Shown here piece by piece: positions 1-7,237 of a stretch of DNA of 45,881 nt (its first letter is position 1; every line of letters begins with the position of its first letter). Location: contig JAEUUP010000134.1 in assembly GCA_016787525.1 (NCBI GenBank), forward strand, positions 1-45,881, given 5' to 3'. Below the pieces are notes generated by a model. The model did not search any database. It was given only the letters and a program-made list of their open reading frames with translations, and was not told the DNA's origin. The DNA is from Saprospiraceae bacterium (GTDB lineage Bacteria > Bacteroidota > Bacteroidia > Chitinophagales > Saprospiraceae). The translations under genes were made by a program, and so were the position numbers.

Positions 1-167
1 CCCAGTATCTTGAAATATCGAATCCCTGTGAGACCTAATCGATCGTTTGAACGTAAACGAAAACATAAGCTAAAATTTTCAATGAACTTGCGACGATGTG
101 TATAAATAACATCATTCTTTCACTAAGTTGACAGCATTAACCTTCAAGGTATCCGATACGTTTTGAA
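1..167. other. Left edge, no gene recognised
   Basis: This is the stretch downstream of the first LytTR regulator. In the other regulator cassettes of this window a histidine kinase follows the regulator within about 140 bp. No kinase coding sequence is visible here, so it is either farther left, outside the window, or absent. Confidence 0.5.
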
Positions 168-881
168 TTAATTCCGCACAATGCTGCGTCCGTCAATGTG
201 TTTTTGATTGATTTTATTGCGATATTGGTCGCCAATCGGTATTTCGACTTCATTTGTCAAGACAATTTCGTTCTTGTTAATGCGGACAATCGCATTGCGA
301 TGCACCAAAAACGCCCGATGCACCCGCAGAAAAATATCACTTTTTAGCTTTTCTTCCAATTTAGTGAGCGTAAGTATTGGCATGTAAGTCTGCTCTTTTG
401 TAACAATATTGACCGTATTGTCGCGGGCTTCCATGTACAAGACATCGTTGTAGCGGATTTGCACAAAACCACTGTTCTCTCTGATGAAAAAATAAGGGTC
501 AATCGGCAGCACTTCGGGTGCGTTTTCGAGGTGCAAACGCACTTTTTCAATAGCTTTGAGAAAACGTGAAAACTCCAAAGGTTTGAGCAAAAAATCAATA
601 GGCGACACCTCAAAACAGTCCAACGCATAATCTCGATGCGCTGTCGCAAAAATGACTGAGGGGGGTGATTTAAGGCTTTTTACCAAGTCCAAACCCGTCA
701 TATCGGGCATTTCTATATCACAAATCAGCAAATCTATGTTATTGTCCATCAGTTTGCCGTAGGCTTCGAGTGCCGATGCACAACTGCCCACGACTTGAAC
801 AATGGGATTCGCACTTGCAAATTTTTCGATGACCAACCGCCAGTGCGGGTCATCATCTACAATCAGAGTATTGATTTTCAT
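168..881 (-). CDS. LytTR-family response regulator (copy 1)
   Basis: This 237-residue protein is a phosphorylation-controlled DNA-binding regulator. An N-terminal receiver domain (about residues 3-118) carries the acidic pair in IVDDD, the phospho-acceptor Asp55 in CDIEMP and Lys100 in LLKPL. A LytTR DNA-binding domain follows (about 134-232) with the typical FLRVHRAFLVH core. I chose the start at 881 because the three paralogues all begin with MKI(N/K)TLI; an upstream extension of 40 codons is not shared. The gene is divergent from the tail-collar gene at 1169, whose promoter it may control. A motif-like sequence (ACTGAGGGG at 655-663) falls in the codons for PPS. Its partner kinase is not in the window. 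The family is certain; the target is inferred. Confidence 0.93.
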   Translation of the reverse strand: MKINTLIVDDDPHWRLVIEKFASANPIVQVVGSCASALEAYGKLMDNNIDLLICDIEMPDMTGLDLVKSLKSPPSVIFATAHRDYALDCFEVSPIDFLLKPLEFSRFLKAIEKVRLHLENAPEVLPIDPYFFIRENSGFVQIRYNDVLYMEARDNTVNIVTKEQTYMPILTLTKLEEKLKSDIFLRVHRAFLVHRNAIVRINKNEIVLTNEVEIPIGDQYRNKINQKHIDGRSIVRN

Positions 882-1168
882 ATTCTTTTTTACCGATTCA
901 CTTACAAAAAAAGGGTTTCTACTTACACCCGTATTTTCAAATTGTTCAGCCCCTACTTGATAAATTACTTTTGTATCATCAAACAAGTTCAGACGCATCA
1001 TTTACAAGAGCAAAGCAACCTAAAAGCTTGATGATAAACAAACCTTTTATCTAATAGTTGGACAAGATACCGTTTTGCATTGAAAACAAACAACTTAATG
1101 ATTAACAACGCAAAGCCAAAATGCGATAAAGGCGGCACTATTCTCAATTTTTAAAAAAGAAATTTAAA
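882..1168. promoter_or_regulatory. Divergent control region between regulator 1 and collar gene
   Basis: A Bacteroidota-type -7 box TACTTTTG lies at 966-973 on the plus strand, with a TTG 21 bp upstream as a possible -33 element. This would give the collar gene a leader of nearly 200 nt. The leader from about 1000 to 1150 is similar to 23740-23895, ahead of the MbtH-domain gene. No clear minus-strand box was found for the regulator. The promoter assignment is inferred from the motif only. Confidence 0.5.
1107..1140 (+). ncRNA. Conserved leader element, copy A (pseudoknot-capable)
   Basis: The element starts AACGCAAAGCC and ends AAAGGCGGCACTA. CGCA at 1109-1112 can pair with TGCG at 1122-1125. 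GCC in the resulting loop (1115-1117) can pair with GGC at 1131-1133 or 1134-1136, giving an H-type pseudoknot. It ends 28 nt before the start codon. Near-identical copies lie at 16230, 23851 and 34580. I do not recognise it as a named RNA family. Confidence 0.6.
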
Positions 1169-1648
1169 ATGCAAATAGCAGGATTGATTCTCCTCTATGC
1201 AGGAAACAATGTTCCTTATGATTGGCTGCCTTGTGATGGCAGATTATTGGACAGAGGTGCCAACGTATTGTTGTTCAATATGATAGGCACTCAGTATGGT
1301 GGTGATGGAAGAAGCACATTTGCCATTCCCAAAAAAGGCAAGGTCAACAACTTGCACTATATTATCTGCACAGATGGGGAGCTCATTGATATGCAGTTAA
1401 GCGACACATTTGACGTTAATGATGAAAATCGTTACGCCGGTGCTGTTTTGCCCTTTGCGGGCGGAAACGTGCCAGATGGTTGGGCATTGTGTGACGGTAA
1501 ACAACTGAAAATAGACCAAAATGTCGTGTTGTTTGCGACTATCGGAATCACATTCAATACGGGCAAAATAGATCAAAATCATTTTTGTTTGCCAAAAACC
1601 GATAAGCCGCACATCATTTGTGTATCTGGCTTGTTCGTAAATTCATAA
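1169..1648 (+). CDS. Two-repeat phage tail-collar domain protein
   Basis: The 159-residue product has two tail-collar repeats of the kind found in phage fibres and in bacterial microcystin-dependent (Mdp) proteins. Repeat 1 (about residues 2-55) reads ILLYAGNNVP, LPCDGR, IGTQYGGDG and STFAIP. Repeat 2 (about 89-142) has VLPFAGGNVPDGWALCDG and FCLP but has lost the GGDG turn. No signal peptide is visible, and neighbouring genes do not suggest a prophage. The start is supported by the leader element 28 nt upstream. It is divergent from LytTR regulator 1, and the next plus-strand gene is a propeller T9SS protein behind a hairpin. A role in surface or contractile structures is possible but not shown. 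Confidence 0.8.
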   Translation: MQIAGLILLYAGNNVPYDWLPCDGRLLDRGANVLLFNMIGTQYGGDGRSTFAIPKKGKVNNLHYIICTDGELIDMQLSDTFDVNDENRYAGAVLPFAGGNVPDGWALCDGKQLKIDQNVVLFATIGITFNTGKIDQNHFCLPKTDKPHIICVSGLFVNS

Positions 1649-1733
1649 ACAAACCCTGTGTGGGTACTGAGGGGTCGCTTTTTATCCTAACACACGCCTT
1701 TTCCACACCATTAAAACAACAAATCACCCTATC

Positions 1734-1762
1734 TACTGAGGAGGTCGCGTACCCCCTCAGTA
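1734..1762 (+). terminator. Inverted TACTGAGG pair, hairpin after collar gene
   Basis: TACTGAGGAGGT (1734-1745) pairs with ACCCCCTCAGTA (1751-1762) around a CGCGT loop, with one mismatch. The 3' arm contains an exact copy of the dispersed 10-mer. There is no long T tract, so termination is plausible rather than certain. The same arrangement with the same loop recurs at 24576-24604. Confidence 0.55.
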
Positions 1763-1821
1763 CACAACACTTATTTTCTTTAATCAATTTAATTCTTTAA
1801 CAATTAAATCATTTAGTTACA
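1763..1821 (+). promoter_or_regulatory. Shared 5' leader of T9SS gene
   Basis: After the 10-mer copy the leader holds TTTAATCAATT followed by TAATTCTTTAA, then the start codon. Equivalent leaders precede the genes at 7238, 13184 and 24646. Each is AT-rich, begins with a CCCCTCAGTA copy and lies within about 70 nt of the start. Confidence 0.5.
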
Positions 1822-4092
1822 ATGAAAAGTCTTTTATCTATCAAAATCTGCGTTATCTATTTTTCTATCCTACTGGGTGTTTCGCCACCCCTCCGTATGT
1901 CGGCGCAAGTCAGTGCCTCTTTTATGACTTCGGGGGCTGCGTTCAACAGCCTATTTATGCTCAACAGCACAACAGGCTGGGCATTGTCAAACAATGCAAT
2001 CATGTACACGACTGACGGCGGCACAACTTGGACGCGACAAACCGCCCCAGCAGGTGCTTACAACAAAATATGGGGACTTGATGCCAATAATGTCTGGGTG
2101 GTCGGTAGTGGGGTAATCCTCAAATACGATGGCTCTACTTGGACTCTTCAGGCTTCGGGCATATCGGGTTCGCTGAACGGCATTTGGGGTTCATCTCCCA
2201 ACAATCTTTGGGCGGGAGGTAATAACAGTACGGGCAATTTTGAACTGTTACTGCACTACGACGGCACTACTTGGACGGAAAAAACGGGGGCAAGTGTACT
2301 AATCAGTGATATGTGGGGACTTGATGCCAATAATATATGGGCAGTGGGTAGCTCAGTGAGTGGCGCGAGTATTGTAAAGTACAACGGCAGTACATGGACA
2401 GTACAGCATAGTTCGGGCAGTTATTTGTCCATACATGGGCTTGATGCCAACAATATTTGGGCGGTCGGCAACAGTGGTGCTATCATAAAATACGATGGCA
2501 GTAGTTGGGCAACTCAAACCTCCTCGACGAGCAACCAGTTGAGGAGTGTGCATGGCTCTGATGCCAATAATATGTGGGCAGTCGGGGCTGCTAATACGCT
2601 TCTCAAATACAACGGCAGCACATGGACGGCACAATCGGGGATTACCAATGCCTTGACTGCGGTATATGTGTCAGACGCAACGCATATTTGGGTAGGCGGC
2701 AGTGCGGGCTTTCTTTATTTTTACGATGGCAATGCTTGGACAACCCAACAAGCAGGCATCACCAGCAACAGTTTGACCGCAACTTGGGGCGCAGATGCCA
2801 GCAATATCTGGGCAGTCGGTTTAAGTGGTACGATTCTCTACTACAATGGCAGCTCTTGGGCAACCCAAGCTTCTAATGCGACCAGTTCTGTCAATGCTAT
2901 TTGGGGCACCGATGCCACGCACGTTTGGGCAACTGGCGGTACACCGTTTGGGTTCGTCCGCTTTTTTAATGGCACAACTTGGGCAACTCAGAGTCCGACG
3001 GGAACAGTTTCACAATATAATGGCATTTGGGGAACGGCTGACAATAATGTTTATCTGGTGGGAAGCAGTGGCAATATGCGGCGTTTCAACGGGACTGCTT
3101 GGTCGGCTTTTACCTCTGGCACGACGACCAATCTCAACGGTATTTGGGGAAATTCGGCAAATAGTTTTTGGGTCGTGGGGGCTTCTGGCACGATTCGCTA
3201 CTACAATGGCACGGCTTGGACAGCCCAAACATCAGGCACAACCAATAATCTCACGGCTGTCTGGGGAACAGATGACAGCCACGTTTGGGCAGTCGGCGCG
3301 GACGGCACGATTTTATACTACAACGGCACGACTTGGACAACACTCACCTCACCCACGACCCAAGACCTGTTCAGCATTCGCGGCACTGCTAACAACAATA
3401 TTTGGATAGCGGGGGCAAATGGTTTTGCCGCACACTACAATGGCAGCACTTGGACGACTGTCCCTGCGCTCACCAGTGGTACAAATCGCAATTTGTGGGT
3501 AATCGGCAACGATGCCTATATTCCAACCACAAGTGGTACCATCATAAAAGCAACTTATAGCGGCACATTGCCCGTCGAGTTGCGCTCTTTTTCAGGCAAA
3601 AATACTGAGGGGGGTAATTGGCTCACTTGGGAGACGGCGAGTGAGGTTAACAACAAAGGTTTTTCAGTCGAAAGGCGGCAGTCAACAGGCGACAGTTGGG
3701 AAAGCATCGGTTTTGTAAAAGGCAATAACAAAGCGGCAACGTATCAATTTGTAGATAAAAACCCTTTATCCACCTCTTATTATCGCCTTCGGCAAATAGA
3801 TAATGACGGTACAGAAACGGTGTCAAAAGTCATTTCTATTGAAAACAAAGGTACAAAAGGCAAGTTAGCCGTCTATCCAAACCCTGTTTCTAACCTTCTA
3901 AATGTCGAAAATACTGAGGGGGGTGATTTTCAGATTATCAATCTGTTAGGACAGCAAGTTTTAAGCCACGCAACGTCCACAACGTCGGCGAGGTTTCAAA
4001 CCTCGCCGACGTTAATTGATGTATCGGCATTGCCACAAGGCACTTATGTCTTGAAAGTCGGTATGGAGCAGGTGAAATTCATTAAGCAATAG
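1822..4092 (+). CDS. T9SS-exported beta-propeller-like repeat protein (copy 1)
   Basis: The 756-residue product is predicted to be exported and surface-attached or released through T9SS. A signal peptide occupies about residues 1-29, ending MSAQ. Residues 30-590 hold about 12 repeats of roughly 43 residues with the pattern WG.DANN(V/I)WAVG, a turn, YNGSTWT and a Thr/Ser-rich linker, resembling BNR or Ycf48-type propeller blades. The C-terminal part begins at LPVELRSFSGK and ends in a type A sorting domain with [24 protein letters not shown] and a terminal VKFIKQ. Paralogues at 7238 and 24646 match throughout. Copies of the dispersed 10-mer encode NTEGG twice, and a 33-nt palindrome lies in frame near the end. 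Ligand and function are unknown; adhesion is a guess. Confidence 0.88.
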   Translation: MKSLLSIKICVIYFSILLGVSPPLRMSAQVSASFMTSGAAFNSLFMLNSTTGWALSNNAIMYTTDGGTTWTRQTAPAGAYNKIWGLDANNVWVVGSGVILKYDGSTWTLQASGISGSLNGIWGSSPNNLWAGGNNSTGNFELLLHYDGTTWTEKTGASVLISDMWGLDANNIWAVGSSVSGASIVKYNGSTWTVQHSSGSYLSIHGLDANNIWAVGNSGAIIKYDGSSWATQTSSTSNQLRSVHGSDANNMWAVGAANTLLKYNGSTWTAQSGITNALTAVYVSDATHIWVGGSAGFLYFYDGNAWTTQQAGITSNSLTATWGADASNIWAVGLSGTILYYNGSSWATQASNATSSVNAIWGTDATHVWATGGTPFGFVRFFNGTTWATQSPTGTVSQYNGIWGTADNNVYLVGSSGNMRRFNGTAWSAFTSGTTTNLNGIWGNSANSFWVVGASGTIRYYNGTAWTAQTSGTTNNLTAVWGTDDSHVWAVGADGTILYYNGTTWTTLTSPTTQDLFSIRGTANNNIWIAGANGFAAHYNGSTWTTVPALTSGTNRNLWVIGNDAYIPTTSGTIIKATYSGTLPVELRSFSGKNTEGGNWLTWETASEVNNKGFSVERRQSTGDSWESIGFVKGNNKAATYQFVDKNPLSTSYYRLRQIDNDGTETVSKVISIENKGTKGKLAVYPNPVSNLLNVENTEGGDFQIINLLGQQVLSHATSTTSARFQTSPTLIDVSALPQGTYVLKVGMEQVKFIKQ
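3981..4013 (+). repeat. In-frame 33-nt palindrome in sorting domain
   Basis: Perfect 16-bp arms beginning AACGTCGGCGAGG surround a single central C. The palindrome encodes 11 residues centred on SARFQTSPT, between LLGQQV and the DVSALPQG motif. It lies at the second of two sites used by this element in the paralogues. Confidence 0.85.
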
Positions 4093-4109
4093 TAAAATTA
4101 TTTTCATAG
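4091..4109 (+). repeat. Conserved 3' motif after T9SS gene (copy 1)
   Basis: AGTAAAATTATTTTCATAG overlaps the stop codon and leads into the terminator hairpin. Related copies follow the other T9SS genes at 9609, 16128, 20917, 26959 and 36066. One lies on the minus strand at 32551-32568, after the second TPR-HTH gene. Confidence 0.7.
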
Positions 4110-4113
4110 TTGT

Positions 4114-4143
4114 CCCCTCAGTATCCACAAGGATTTGAGGGGG
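4114..4143. terminator. Bidirectional hairpin between convergent genes
   Basis: CCCCTCAGTATCC pairs with GGATTTGAGGGG across an ACAA loop, allowing a small internal mismatch. The 5' arm is an exact copy of the dispersed 10-mer. It lies between the stop codons of the propeller gene and the histidine kinase and probably serves both. Confidence 0.65.
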
Positions 4144-4150
4144 TGTTTTA

Positions 4151-6031
4151 TCAAAAAGTCAATGAGAACGTTGTCCCCTTTCCTACTTCACTCTGCGCCG
4201 ATATTTGCCCTTTGTTCAATTCGACCAATTCTTTGGTCAATATCAAACCTAAGCCCGTTCCTGCTTCTTGATGTGTGCCTTTTCTATTGGTGTTCTCATT
4301 GGTTTTAAATAGTTTATCTAAAACATCCGCCGACATACCAACGCCATTGTCTTTGATTTCGATAGCATACCCGCTCTTGTCACCTTGTGCACCATCACGC
4401 CCTGGCGTGACAGCAATTTGAGTATTAGAGATTGTTTTAGCGTTAAATTCTATTGTGCCATTAACATTAGTGAATTTTAAAGCATTTTGCAATAAGTTTC
4501 TTATAACTAAGGCTAAATGGTTTTTATCTATATCTATCACTAAATCAGACGGAATATGTTGACTAATGACAATGCCTTTACTTTTAGCAATAGGTTCTAA
4601 TAAACTCACTTGTTCACCAATGACTTCGGCAATATTTACTTGTTCAAACTTAGGTTTTATTTCGCGCATCTGTGTGACTGACCAATGCAAGACGGTTTCG
4701 AGCATATTGTACAAGTTATTGACATCGCGCCTAATGTCGTTTGTGGTGGCGGCAAATTCTTGTTGGTTCATCGCCCCAAAATCCACGAGCATTATAAAAT
4801 TTTTAAGGATGGCTACGGGCGATAATAAATCGTGGCTTAATAGGGCAAAAAGACGGTCTTTTGTGGCATTGAGTAAGGCTAACTCTTGTTTTATTTGTTG
4901 CTCGCGTTTGTAAAAACGATATACGATGAGGCAACCGATTAACAGCACCAGAGCCATACAAAATCCTGAAATAGCAAACCACTTTTGTTTATCAATTTCT
5001 TGTTGTTTGAGTAAAAGGTCGCGTTCTGATTCAGCTTTGATGATTTTTTTACCTGCTTCGTCTGCTAAACGTTTTTTTGTTGCGGCTAATTCGATGCTGT
5101 AATGCTTTTTTAAGTGCGCTGTACTGAGGGGGTAGTTTCCCTGCAATTCATAAATGTCCGATAGCAATCCATGGGCTATCGCTTGATTATTCAAATTGGT
5201 ATTTGAATCTAATTTTTCAGCTAATATCTGCTTGAATATGTCCTTCGCTTTTTCGAGGCGATTGAATTTGTAATAAATTAAACCCACAGGGATTAAATCA
5301 ATATGAGGCGTTTTACTAACAGATAAACTATCAAACAGTCGTTCTGCTTTTTCTCGATAATAGACAAATTCTTGTTTTCTATTGGGCAGTAATTTCAAAA
5401 CATCTGCTATGGCTGTGTAGGCTTGTAATTTTTTTTCAATGCTTGAGTTGCTACGCTCTAATAATGCTAACAATCTTTTATTGATTGTTAAGCACTCATC
5501 TAAACGCTTCTCATTGTATAAGTTTTCGCCCAAAGACTGAAACGCGCCTACATCTGGATTCTTGGTTTTTTCAGCCGCTTCAATGCCTTTATACAGGTAT
5601 TTGTACATTTCAACGTGATTGTTCTGATGGTCTTGAACAATACTCATCGCATAATAGACACGGTGTAGGTCAAAATAATCATTTCGGGCTTCTGCTACTG
5701 TCAGTGCTTTTTGTAAATACTGAAACCCAGTCACTTCGTCTTGTAAATTATAGATATAAACCAATGCCGTGTAAAAGTGCGCTTTGAATACACGCGCTTG
5801 GTCATTTTGCTGTTGTGCTAAGACATAACCACGTTGGTACAATGCCAACATTTGTTGTGGTTTGCCCATATATTTATAAGGATTATCTTTGAACAAGATA
5901 CTCAAACGGGCTGTATCCGTCTTGGCTTGGTTAAAAACGGTTTGCAAACTATCAGCGGGGTCTTGAGGTTGAGCAGACAGCCCGAATTTGCATAAAAGAA
6001 TAGTTACTATTGTGAAGTAAATTTTAGTCAT
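4151..6031 (-). CDS. TPR sensor histidine kinase (copy 1)
   Basis: The 626-residue product is a membrane sensor kinase. It has a signal peptide (1-20, ending LSAQ), a helical TPR-type sensor region of about 300 residues and a transmembrane segment (about 351-374). A short coiled coil leads to a HisKA domain with phospho-acceptor His400 in LLSHDLLSP. The HATPase domain shows the N box NLLQNALKF, G1 box DNGVGM and G2 box TGLGL. It is the second gene after LytTR regulator 2, 137 bp upstream, so the two probably form one operon and one phosphorelay. The codons for PLST (residues 301-304) contain a copy of the dispersed 10-mer. The sensed ligand is unknown. Confidence 0.93.
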   Translation of the reverse strand: MTKIYFTIVTILLCKFGLSAQPQDPADSLQTVFNQAKTDTARLSILFKDNPYKYMGKPQQMLALYQRGYVLAQQQNDQARVFKAHFYTALVYIYNLQDEVTGFQYLQKALTVAEARNDYFDLHRVYYAMSIVQDHQNNHVEMYKYLYKGIEAAEKTKNPDVGAFQSLGENLYNEKRLDECLTINKRLLALLERSNSSIEKKLQAYTAIADVLKLLPNRKQEFVYYREKAERLFDSLSVSKTPHIDLIPVGLIYYKFNRLEKAKDIFKQILAEKLDSNTNLNNQAIAHGLLSDIYELQGNYPLSTAHLKKHYSIELAATKKRLADEAGKKIIKAESERDLLLKQQEIDKQKWFAISGFCMALVLLIGCLIVYRFYKREQQIKQELALLNATKDRLFALLSHDLLSPVAILKNFIMLVDFGAMNQQEFAATTNDIRRDVNNLYNMLETVLHWSVTQMREIKPKFEQVNIAEVIGEQVSLLEPIAKSKGIVISQHIPSDLVIDIDKNHLALVIRNLLQNALKFTNVNGTIEFNAKTISNTQIAVTPGRDGAQGDKSGYAIEIKDNGVGMSADVLDKLFKTNENTNRKGTHQEAGTGLGLILTKELVELNKGQISAQSEVGKGTTFSLTF

Positions 6032-6168
6032 TATTGATTCGTCTTAGGGAATGATGAATTATAAATTTCCAAAACGTTGATAATAAAGATTTTACGAAAC
6101 TTAATCGTTTACTTCATTAGGTAATCGCTCTCTATTTAATGTCTGCTTGACTAGCGTGAGTTCGGAGA

Positions 6169-6885
6169 TTAGTTGTTCCGCACAATCGCAAACGCCTCAA
6201 TGTGTTTTTGATTGATTTTGTTGCGGTATTGGTCGCCAATCGGTATTTCTTCGCCGTTGATGAGTACAATTTCATTCTTACCAATCGTTTTTATCGCTTC
6301 TCGATGCACCAAATAGGAGCGATGCACCCGTAAAAAAATATCGTGCTTCAATTTTTCTTCCAAGCGAGCCATCGTCAAAATCGGTAAAATAGAGCCGTCT
6401 TTGGTCACTATCTGCACAAAATGCTCTTGCGCCTTGATGTAAAGCACGTCTTTATAGCGAATTTGCACATAGTTCAGATTCTCACGCACAAAAAAATAAG
6501 GCTCAATCGGTGGCACTTCCGCCGCATTAACTACCCGTTGGCGCACCTTTTCTATGGCTTGTAGAAAGCGACCGTAATCCAAAGGCTTCAATAAAAAATC
6601 AATAGGAGCAACTTCATAACAATCCAAAGCATAATCCCGATGAGCTGTAACAAAAATGACCAACGGCGGCGATTTGAGGCTTTTTACAAAGTTCAATCCC
6701 GAAAAATCAGGCATTTCAATATCTGATATAAGCAAGTCAATATCGTGTTCAGCCAAAACTGCATAAGCTGACATCGCCGAATCGCACGTGGCGACGAGGT
6801 TCAAAACGGGATTCATCGTGACAAATTTTTCAATAATCTTTTGCCAATTAGGCATATCATCAAGGATGAGGGTATTGATTTTCAT
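6169..6885 (-). CDS. LytTR-family response regulator (copy 2)
   Basis: The 238-residue regulator has a receiver domain with Asp55 in SDIEMP and a lysine in LLKPL, followed by a LytTR DNA-binding domain containing FLRVHRSYLVH. It is the first gene of a two-gene operon with TPR kinase 1 and is divergent from the propeller gene at 7238. At the position where regulators 1 and 3 carry a 10-mer-like sequence (PPS), this copy has PPL with unrelated codons. Control of the divergent surface gene is inferred from the layout, which is repeated at 18503-19632 and 22892-23913. Confidence 0.93.
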   Translation of the reverse strand: MKINTLILDDMPNWQKIIEKFVTMNPVLNLVATCDSAMSAYAVLAEHDIDLLISDIEMPDFSGLNFVKSLKSPPLVIFVTAHRDYALDCYEVAPIDFLLKPLDYGRFLQAIEKVRQRVVNAAEVPPIEPYFFVRENLNYVQIRYKDVLYIKAQEHFVQIVTKDGSILPILTMARLEEKLKHDIFLRVHRSYLVHREAIKTIGKNEIVLINGEEIPIGDQYRNKINQKHIEAFAIVRNN

Positions 6886-7237
6886 AAACAGGTTTAAGTT
6901 TTAAGCACAAATTGAGTAGGTTCAAGCACAATACAGAGGGTTTCAAGAATTTGTTAATTTTTGATTTTAATGTGTGCGTTTAAGGTATCTACCTTTGAGA
7001 AGTATTTAACAGTGTGATAAGGCAAATGTAGAAAAATTCTCTATTTCTCTCCGAACACACACGTATTATTTAGCCCATCAGCTATTTTAAATAGACCTCA
7101 ATTGGGGGCTTTCAAAGGCTTTTTAAGCCTACTTCGATATTTCTTTATTAAAAAACAAATCACAATAAAATACTGCGGGAATGTACCCCCTCAGTACAGC
7201 ACTCTTTTTTTCTTTAATCAATTTAATTCTTTAAGCT
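6886..7237. promoter_or_regulatory. Divergent control region, regulator 2 and propeller 2
   Basis: A plus-strand -7 box TACCTTTG lies at 6990-6997. A minus-strand box, TACATTTG when read on that strand, lies at 7023-7030. The sequence after the plus box (GAGAAG then ATTTA) recurs after the box at 19322. A copy of the 10-mer at 7187-7196 faces a near copy, TACTGCGGG, at 7171. From 7187 the shared AT-rich leader runs to the start codon. Confidence 0.5.

Noticed and set aside
1107-1140. Cyclic-di-GMP (GEMM-I) riboswitch
   Set aside because: ACGCAAAGCC resembles part of that family, but the preceding stem with the GAAA loop and the rest of the core are missing in all four copies.
1169-1648. Prophage remnant
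   Set aside because: The collar domain alone is not enough, and no other phage structural, integrase or lysis gene is nearby.
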